Assembly (NCBI RefSeq): GCF_030270585.1
Contig: NZ_BSYI01000033.1
Location: 1 to 55,932 of the forward strand
Direction of reading: 5' to 3'
Length of the DNA: 55,932 nt
DNA from: Paralimibaculum aggregatum
GTDB lineage: Bacteria > Pseudomonadota > Alphaproteobacteria > Rhodobacterales > Rhodobacteraceae
The translations under genes and the position numbers were made by a program. Shown piece after piece: positions 50,413-55,932 of the stretch (the stretch's first letter is position 1; the number at the start of each line of letters is the position of its first letter). The notes beneath the pieces were generated by a model, which was not told the DNA's origin, ran no database searches, and was given only the letters and a program-made list of their open reading frames with translations.

Positions 50413-52301
50413 GCGCCCTCCGCCTTGTCAGGGGTTACGCGGCGGAAGCCGGCCCGCGCCGCGATCCAGCGCCAGAGCCGCTGCAGCCCGCCGGCGATGC
50501 CGTCCGGCGCCAGGATCACCACGAGGATGATCAGGATGCCGAAGATGAAGCGCCAGTATTCGAGCCGGCTGATCTCGTCGCGCACATAGGTGAAGCTCGC
50601 CGCGCCCAGCAGCGGCCCGAAGACCGACTGCACGCCGCCGAGCAGCACCATCAGCAGCGCGTCGAAGGAGCGCGGGATCGCCAGCTCGTCCGGGAAGATG
50701 CTGCCCTTGGCAAACACGAAGAGCACCCCGGCGATGCCGGCGAAGACGCCGGAGACCACGAAGGCCGCCCACTGGTGGTTGCGGGTATCGACCCCCACTG
50801 CCTCGGCGCGCAGGCGGTTGTCGCGCGCCGCCCGCAGCACGTAGCCGAAGGGCGCATGGGCGATGCGCTGCAGCGTCACCAGCGCCATCGCGCCGATCGC
50901 CAGGGTGAGCAGGAAGTAGACCTCGCGCGACTTCGCCCACTTGTCCGGCCAGACCCCGAGGATGCCGTCGTCGCCGCCGGTGATCTCGCTGGCCTGGAAC
51001 ACCACCGACCAGACGATCTGCGCCGCCGCCAGCGTCAGCATCGCGAGATAGACCCCGGTGCTGCGCACGCAGAACCAGCCGAAGAAGGCCGCCGCCAGCA
51101 TCGCCGCGACCGGCGCCAGCAGCATCGCCGGCAGCATCGAGAGCCCGGCATAGGTGGCCAGGAAGGCCGCCGCATAGGCGCTGATGCCGAAATAGGCGGC
51201 GTGCCCGAAGGAGGCCATGCCGCCGAGCCCCATCATGAAATGCAGGCTCGCGGCAAACAGCGAGACGATGACGATGTCGGTCGCCAGCACCACGCCGTAG
51301 CGCCCGCCGAGGAAGGCGAGGCCGGCCAGCCCCGCCACGCCGGCCAGGATCGCCGCGCGCCGGGCGAGGCCGAGCGGGCGCAGCGGCTCCTCGGAGAGCG
51401 CCTGCTGGTGCTCGCCGCTCTCGGGGCGCCCGAACAGGCCCCAGGGCCGCGCGATCAGCACCACCGCCATCACGATGAACGGCACCGCCAGCGAGATCTC
51501 CGGCAGGATCAGGATGCCGAAGGCGTTGAACAGCGCGATCAGCAGCGCCGCCACATAGGCCCCGAGCACGCTGCCCATGCCGCCGATCACCACCACCACG
51601 AAGACCTCGGCGATGATGTTGAGATCCATCAGCAGCGAGACCGATTCGCGCGGCACCTGCAGCGCGCCGCCGAGCCCGGCCAGCGCCGAGCCGAGGAAGA
51701 ACACCGTGGTGAACAGCCAGGACTGGTTGACCCCGAGCGCGCCGACCATCTCGCGGTCCTCGGTGGCGGCGCGCACCAGCACGCCCCAGCGCGTGCGGTG
51801 GAACACCAGCCAGATCAGCCCGAGCACCACCGGCCCGATGGCGATCAGCGCGAGGTCATATTCCGGCACGTATTCGCCGAGGATCTGCACCGCCCCGTCG
51901 AGCCCAGGCGCACGCGGCCCGAGCCGCTCCACCGGACCCCAGACATAGAGCGTCGCGTCCTGGATAATCAGCACGATGGCGAAGGTGGCGACGAGCTGGA
52001 ACAGCTCCGGCGAGCGGTAGATCCGCCGCAGCACCACGATCTCGATCGCCGCGCCGATGACGCCGACCGCCAGCGCCGCGACCAGCGTGCCGCCCCAGAA
52101 GCCGAGCACGCCGGTCGGCAGCGCCTCGGTGATCGTGTAGCCGAGATAGGCGCCCAGCATGTAGAACGAGCCATGCGCGAAGTTCACGATCCGCGTCACG
52201 CCGAAGATGATCGAGAGCCCGGAGGCCACGAGGAACAGGGCGGATGCAGAGGCCAGCGCGGCGAGGAACTGGCCGAGCAGGAAACCGAGGTCGAGGGTCA
52301 A
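50409..52301 (-). CDS. Fused LivH-LivM permease of a Liv-type ABC transporter
   Basis: Inner-membrane protein of about 630 residues combining both permease subunits. The LivH half (about 1-290) has ASGLSIIFGVTRIVNFAHGS and VVVVIGGMGSVLGAYVAALL. The LivM half (about 320-625) has FMMGLGGMASFGHAAYFGIS, RAARDNRLRAEAVGVDTRNH and LMVLLGGVQSVFGPLLGAAS. The start is either a TTG at 52301 with AGGAG 8 nt upstream or a GTG at 52310 that would sit too close to that site. Each half alone matches a normal Liv permease, so this is a genuine fusion. It is read with livG and livF downstream and a binding protein upstream. Confidence 0.92.
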   Translation of the reverse strand: MTLDLGFLLGQFLAALASASALFLVASGLSIIFGVTRIVNFAHGSFYMLGAYLGYTITEALPTGVLGFWGGTLVAALAVGVIGAAIEIVVLRRIYRSPELFQLVATFAIVLIIQDATLYVWGPVERLGPRAPGLDGAVQILGEYVPEYDLALIAIGPVVLGLIWLVFHRTRWGVLVRAATEDREMVGALGVNQSWLFTTVFFLGSALAGLGGALQVPRESVSLLMDLNIIAEVFVVVVIGGMGSVLGAYVAALLIALFNAFGILILPEISLAVPFIVMAVVLIARPWGLFGRPESGEHQQALSEEPLRPLGLARRAAILAGVAGLAGLAFLGGRYGVVLATDIVIVSLFAASLHFMMGLGGMASFGHAAYFGISAYAAAFLATYAGLSMLPAMLLAPVAAMLAAAFFGWFCVRSTGVYLAMLTLAAAQIVWSVVFQASEITGGDDGILGVWPDKWAKSREVYFLLTLAIGAMALVTLQRIAHAPFGYVLRAARDNRLRAEAVGVDTRNHQWAAFVVSGVFAGIAGVLFVFAKGSIFPDELAIPRSFDALLMVLLGGVQSVFGPLLGAASFTYVRDEISRLEYWRFIFGILIILVVILAPDGIAGGLQRLWRWIAARAGFRRVTPDKAEGA

Positions 52302-52413
52302 GGCGGGCACTCCTGCCGGGCGCCGGATGCCGTGCCGGCGCGGGTAGGTCGGTGTCTCGGGTTCGGGTGCAGGCGGCGCGCCGGGCGGAGGGCCGGGCGC
52401 GCCGCTGCCGGGC

Positions 52414-53631
52414 TCACTCCGCCGGGCGGGTGGCCGCTACCTCCTCGGGCGAGGCCATGTAGTCGGCCCCGTCGGCATAGCTCCAGTCGACCATCACGCC
52501 GCGGCCGTCCTTCAGCGCGGTGCGGCCGACCCAGGCGCCGAGCGTGGCCTGGTTGTCGATGTCGCGGAAGGTGACCGGGCCCACCGGGCTGTCGAAGGTG
52601 AGGTTCTCCATCGCCGCCACGAGGTCCTCGGTCTCGAGGCTCTCGGCCTTCTCGATCGCCGCCGCCACCGCCTTCAGCGTGACATAGCCGACGATCGAGC
52701 CGAGCTGCGGCAGCTCGCCCCATTTCGCCTGGTAGGCCTCGAGGAAGGGCTTGTGGTTGGGGTCGTCGCCGAGATCCTCGACCGGGTAGCCGGTGACGAT
52801 CCAGCCCTCCGGCGCCTCGGCGCCCAGCGGCAGCAGGTATTCCGGCTCGCCGGTCAGCAGGCTGACCACGTCACGCCCCTTGAACAGCCCGCGCAGCTGG
52901 CCCTCGCGCACGAACTTGGCGAGATCGCCGCCGAAGGTGACGTTGTAGATCGCCTCGGGCTCCACCGCGTCGAGCGCGCGCACCGTGGCGGCGGCGTCGA
53001 TCTTGAAGAGCCCCGGCCACTGCTCGCCGACGAACTCGACATCCGGGCGCAGCGCCGTCAGCGCCGTCTTGAACTTGGCCACCGCGTCCTGGCCATAGGC
53101 ATAGTTGGGCGCCACCGTGGCCCAGCGCTTGGCCGGCAGCTTCGCAGCAACCTCGGCGAGCATCCGCGCCTGCATCCCGGTCGAGGGCCGCAGCCGGAAG
53201 GTATAGGGGTTGCCCTTCTCCATCGTCACCGCGTCCGAGAGCGGCTCGGCGGCGACGAACAGCACCTCGCGCTGCGCCGCGAAATCGGCCACCGCCAGCC
53301 CGATATTGGAGAGGAAGGTGCCCCAGAGCAGCACCACCTCGTCCTCGGAGACCAGCTCCTCGGCGATGCGCACCGCATCCGCCGGCTTGCCGTCGTCGTC
53401 GCGCGAGATCACCTCGAGCGGGCGGCCCCTGACGCCGCCGGCGGCGTTGATCTCCTCGAGCGCCAGCTCCCACCCCTTCTTGTAGGGATCGGTGAAGGCG
53501 GCCATGCGGGTATAGCTGTTGAGCTCGCCCACCTTGATCGGCTCCTCGGCCAGCGCGCCGGTGCCGAGCGCCGTGGCGCCCAGCATCGCCGCCGCTGCCG
53601 CGGCCATGATCGAACCTCTGCGTGTGAACAT
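52414..53631 (-). CDS. Periplasmic binding protein of the second Liv-type ABC transporter
   Basis: Protein of 405 residues with a Sec signal peptide (about residues 1-28, AAAAAAMLGATALGTGALA). Type I binding-protein features include VGELNSYTRMAAFTDPYKKG, WELALEEINAAGGVRGRPLE, SRDDDGKPADAVRIAEELVS, LWGTFLSNIGLAVADFA and TVAPNYAYGQDAVAKFKTAL. The pattern is that of amide/branched-chain-type ligands, but the ligand is not predictable. It lies between the Rieske oxygenase gene and the permease gene, in one operon. Confidence 0.94.
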   Translation of the reverse strand: MFTRRGSIMAAAAAAMLGATALGTGALAEEPIKVGELNSYTRMAAFTDPYKKGWELALEEINAAGGVRGRPLEVISRDDDGKPADAVRIAEELVSEDEVVLLWGTFLSNIGLAVADFAAQREVLFVAAEPLSDAVTMEKGNPYTFRLRPSTGMQARMLAEVAAKLPAKRWATVAPNYAYGQDAVAKFKTALTALRPDVEFVGEQWPGLFKIDAAATVRALDAVEPEAIYNVTFGGDLAKFVREGQLRGLFKGRDVVSLLTGEPEYLLPLGAEAPEGWIVTGYPVEDLGDDPNHKPFLEAYQAKWGELPQLGSIVGYVTLKAVAAAIEKAESLETEDLVAAMENLTFDSPVGPVTFRDIDNQATLGAWVGRTALKDGRGVMVDWSYADGADYMASPEEVAATRPAE

Positions 53632-53694
53632 CTGCGACCCCCTGCTGTGTCTGATCTCGTTGCCGTGTCGTTGCCGATCTGTCGCGGCCCGGGG

Positions 53695-54756
53695 TCAGCC
53701 CGGACCTGCCGCCGCCTCCGCCGCCGCCAGCCGGTCGATGGCCTTGCGGTAGAGGTTGGGGCCGAGATCGATCGCGATCCTCAGCGGGCGCGGCGCGCCG
53801 CCCGGCCGCGCGGCCAGCGCGGTCTCGCGGGCCTGCACGGCCTCGAGGATCTCCTTGTCCTCGTCGAACGCCGTCCGGAACATCGCGTCCATCTGCTCCT
53901 CGACGCCCGCGACATCGGTTGCCGCGTTGCGAATGTGCATCCAGTAGTCGACTGTGCGGTCCGCATCGACGGGCGTCAAGAAATGCAGCGCCCAGATCCG
54001 CACGCCCCGGTTGCGCTCGCCCTCCGGCAGCGCCGCCTCGGTGGGCGCGCTGCCGAAATCGATGGCGGCGATGTTGGGGCAGTGCATGTAGTAGTAGTGC
54101 CAGCGGTCGACATGGCCGGTGAAGCCGCCGAACCGCTTGAAGAAGCCGATCGGCTCGCCGTCGCGGATCCAGCGCCAGGTCACGATCACCTCGCCGGTCG
54201 GCCCCTGCTCGCGGCGGGTCTCGACCGGCACGTCCTCCGAGGCGGCATTGCCGAGGGTGGTCGGGTGGACGAAGCTGACATGCGCCGGGTCGCAGAGGTT
54301 CTCCGCCACCGCCATGTAGTTGGCCCGGATGTCCAGCGCGTCGCCGTGATGCATCGCCCAGGCCGGGTCGTGCATCTCCGGCAGGTCGAAGATCTTCGCG
54401 GTGTCGGCCCGCGCCGGGTCGCCCATCCAGACCCAGACGATGCCGGAGCGCTCCTCCACCGGATAGCTGCGCACCCGCGCGCTGGCCGGCACGTTGGTCT
54501 GCCCCGGCACCCGCACGCAGGCGCCGCTGCCGTCGAAGGTCATGCCGTGATAGCCGCATTGCACCGTGTTGCCGACCAGCCGGCCCATGCTCAGCGGCAG
54601 GAAGCGGTGCGGGCAGGTGTCCTCCAGCGCGCGCAGCCGGCCGTCCTCGCCGCGAAACAGCACGAGATCCTCGCCGAGCATCCGCCGCGTCTCGAGCGCC
54701 TGTCCGAAGCCGGCCGACCAGCCGGCGCAATACCAGCAATCGCGAATGAAGCTCAT
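53695..54756 (-). CDS. Rieske (2Fe-2S) aromatic ring-hydroxylating or demethylating oxygenase, VanA-like
   Basis: Non-heme iron oxygenase alpha subunit of 353 residues. The Rieske cluster ligands are Cys48-x-His50 (DTCPHRFLPL) and Cys67-x2-His70 (VQCGYHGMTF). The mononuclear Fe site is in AVAENLCDPAHVSFVHP, with Asp156, His159 and His164 in the usual spacing. Length and layout resemble vanillate O-demethylase and other single-component oxygenases of that group. GGGAGG precedes the ATG. No reductase or ferredoxin gene is in the window, so electrons must come from elsewhere. It heads an operon with a Liv-type importer, implying that it acts on the imported compound. Confidence 0.92.
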   Translation of the reverse strand: MSFIRDCWYCAGWSAGFGQALETRRMLGEDLVLFRGEDGRLRALEDTCPHRFLPLSMGRLVGNTVQCGYHGMTFDGSGACVRVPGQTNVPASARVRSYPVEERSGIVWVWMGDPARADTAKIFDLPEMHDPAWAMHHGDALDIRANYMAVAENLCDPAHVSFVHPTTLGNAASEDVPVETRREQGPTGEVIVTWRWIRDGEPIGFFKRFGGFTGHVDRWHYYYMHCPNIAAIDFGSAPTEAALPEGERNRGVRIWALHFLTPVDADRTVDYWMHIRNAATDVAGVEEQMDAMFRTAFDEDKEILEAVQARETALAARPGGAPRPLRIAIDLGPNLYRKAIDRLAAAEAAAGPG

Positions 54757-54805
54757 GTCCCGCCTCCCGGCCGCCGCGGCGGCATCTCTCCGTTTTCCCG
54801 TTGCG

Positions 54806-54815
54806 ATGCAATATG
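54806..54815. promoter_or_regulatory. Candidate LysR-site half matching the LysR promoter
   Basis: ATGCAATATG here recurs as its reverse complement CATATTGCAT at 55815-55824. The copies lie upstream of the Rieske gene and upstream of the GcvA-like LysR gene. A shared 10-mer in exactly these two gaps suggests a binding site for that LysR. Random occurrence cannot be excluded by eye. Confidence 0.35.
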
Positions 54816-54895
54816 CTGCACCGCACCCGTGTTTGCCGAATTTATTAGCACACAAACGATTTGCGAGATGCCCTGCAATTGTCAAGGCCGAAATT

Positions 54896-55804
54896 TCAGG
54901 CAGCCCCGCCCGGCGCCGCGGCCTCGGCCGCCAGCCAGTTTCTGAACGCGACCACCTGCGGGCGCAGGCGCGGCGCCGCCGGCGTCGCCAGCCAGTAGGC
55001 GCTGGCGCTCTCGGCGCGGTGGTCGAGCGCCACCGCGAGCTGGCCCGAGGCGAGTTCGGAGCGGATCAGGAACTCCGGCAGCAGCGCCACGCCGAGCCCC
55101 GCGCCGCAGGCCTGCGCCACCATGGCGAACTGCTCGAAGCGCGGCCCGGCGCCCGGGCCGGCGGCGATGCCGAGGCTGGCGAACCACTCCGCCCAGGCCT
55201 CCGGGCGCGAGGCCAGGTGCAGGCGCAGCAGCGGCAGCAGGTCCTCCGCCGCGCCGATCCGGTGCTCGGCGAGGAAACCGGGGCTGGCCACCGGCACCAC
55301 GGTCTCGCGCATCAGCTCGAGGAACTCGGCGCCGGGCCAGTCCGGCCGGCCGACATGGATCGCCGCGTCGATGCGCTCCTGCTCGAACTCCACCCGCCCG
55401 ATCCGGGTGATGAAGTTGAGCGTGACCTCCGGGTGGCGCTCGACGAAGCGCGGCAGCCGCGGCATCAGCCAGCGCGTGCCGAAGGTGGGCGGGATCGCCA
55501 GGTTGAGGGTCTGGTAGTGCCGGTCGGTCATCGCCGCCAGCGAGGCGTTGCGGATGGTCTCCAGCGCCGCGGCGATCTCGGCGGCATAGGCGCGGCCGAG
55601 CTCGGTCGCCGCCACGCCGCGGCTCGAGCGCTCCAGCAGCCGGGTGCCGAGCAGCGCCTCGAGCCCGGCGACCTGCCGGCTCACCGCGCCCTGGGTCAGC
55701 GAGAGCTCCCGCGCCGCCGCGGTGAAGCCGCCGAGCCGCACCACCGCCTCGAAGGCCGCGAGGGCGCTGGTGGAGGGCAGCAGGCGTCGGGGCGGGCCGG
55801 GCAT
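54896..55804 (-). CDS. LysR-family transcriptional regulator, GcvA-like
   Basis: Regulator of 302 residues. The helix-turn-helix reads STSALAAFEAVVRLGGFTAA, ARELSLTQGAVSRQVAGLEA and LLGTRLLERSSRGVAATELG, typical of the GcvA group. The effector domain begins near residue 98 (TLNLAIPPTFGTRWLMPRLP). It lies upstream of the Rieske-Liv operon in the same orientation and is divergent from a gene starting at 55913. It may control either or both. Confidence 0.92.
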   Translation of the reverse strand: MPGPPRRLLPSTSALAAFEAVVRLGGFTAAARELSLTQGAVSRQVAGLEALLGTRLLERSSRGVAATELGRAYAAEIAAALETIRNASLAAMTDRHYQTLNLAIPPTFGTRWLMPRLPRFVERHPEVTLNFITRIGRVEFEQERIDAAIHVGRPDWPGAEFLELMRETVVPVASPGFLAEHRIGAAEDLLPLLRLHLASRPEAWAEWFASLGIAAGPGAGPRFEQFAMVAQACGAGLGVALLPEFLIRSELASGQLAVALDHRAESASAYWLATPAAPRLRPQVVAFRNWLAAEAAAPGGAA

Positions 55805-55814
55805 GATCCATTAC

Positions 55815-55833
55815 CATATTGCATGGGCCCATG
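55815..55833. promoter_or_regulatory. Palindromic operator candidate in the LysR divergent gap
   Basis: CATGGGCCCATG (55822-55833) is a perfect 12-bp palindrome overlapping CATATTGCAT (55815-55824). It sits just upstream of the LysR start and within the gap to the divergent gene at 55913. LysR proteins usually bind near their own promoter in such gaps. The assignment is positional. Confidence 0.4.
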
Positions 55834-55912
55834 AGGGCAAATGGTTTGCGCGCGCCGCGTCATGGGGCTATGGGCTGCCGGATCGGCTTTCCCCATCCCG
55901 TGAGGTAATGGC

Positions 55913-55932
55913 ATGACGCTCTCCGCTGCGAC
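55913..55932 (+). CDS. Start of a divergent gene cut by the window end
   Basis: An ATG at 55913 is preceded by GAGGT at suitable spacing and opens the frame M-T-L-S-A-A up to the window edge. Its position, divergent from the LysR gene with about 108 nt between, is typical of a LysR target. Nothing can be said about its product. Confidence 0.5.

Noticed and set aside
1-55932. tRNA, rRNA, CRISPR arrays, riboswitches or replication origins
   Set aside because: I looked for repeat-spacer arrays and characteristic RNA motifs (for example T-psi-C arms) and saw none. Short or diverged RNAs could be missed by eye.

Overview
The window is about 56 kb of very GC-rich DNA with tightly packed genes, many 1-4 nt stop/start overlaps (TGATG, ATGA, GTGA) and strong GGAGG-type ribosome binding sites. 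The gene content (tripartite tricarboxylate transporter, TAXI- and DctPQM-type TRAP transporters, several Liv- and Dpp-type ABC importers, FCD-type GntR regulators, a BKACE enzyme) points to a metabolically versatile alphaproteobacterium, probably of the Rhodobacterales/Rhodospirillales kind. That placement is inferred from gene style; no rRNA, tRNA or housekeeping marker is present. I see no CRISPR array, prophage or intact insertion sequence, only a decayed IS3-type transposase fragment at the left edge.

Layout. (1) 1-190: IS3 orfA relic. (2) 272-7564: a sugar-acid-like module. A GntR regulator, a DHDPS-family lyase, a TTT binding protein and a 2-hydroxyacid dehydrogenase (minus strand) lie opposite an enolase-superfamily dehydratase and tctB-tctA (plus strand). 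Two copies of a 17-bp palindrome mark the probable regulon. (3) 7790-16135: a Liv-type ABC importer whose permease LivM and both ATPases are one polypeptide, followed by a lambda-crystallin-type dehydrogenase and a BKACE; a GntR regulator and an SDR are divergent. (4) 16377-17393: an exported virginiamycin-B-lyase-like beta-propeller. (5) 17409-25375: a Dpp-type ABC importer with fused ATPases ending in allophanate hydrolase, with a divergent LysR. (6) 25458-29250: a multidomain GH5 glucanase with its catalytic domain apparently inserted in a Calx-beta domain, and a second LysR related to the first. (7) 29255-39924: an eight-gene acyl-CoA carboxylase operon (GntR, CaiB-type CoA-transferase, two carboxyltransferases, a minimal biotinyl protein, TAXI-TRAP transporter, biotin carboxylase) divergent from the biotin transporter bioY. 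(8) 40096-41453: ureidoglycine aminohydrolase and ureidoglycolate lyase. (9) 41434-48900: DctPQM, diaminopropionate ammonia-lyase and two different N-carbamoyl hydrolases under an RpiR regulator. (10) 48918-55932: a second Liv importer (fused LivH-LivM) led by an orphan Rieske oxygenase, a GcvA-like LysR, and the first codons of a divergent gene.

The window reads as consecutive uptake-plus-catabolism modules, each with its own importer and a local regulator. Ureido/carbamoyl nitrogen chemistry recurs in three of them: allophanate hydrolase, the ureidoglycine/ureidoglycolate pair, and two carbamoylases with diaminopropionate ammonia-lyase. The most provocative proposal is that the last set strips two carbamoyl groups from a diureido or ureido amino acid and converts the resulting 2,3-diaminopropionate to pyruvate. 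The carboxylase operon with two different carboxyltransferases and a private TRAP importer is the second candidate for an undescribed pathway.
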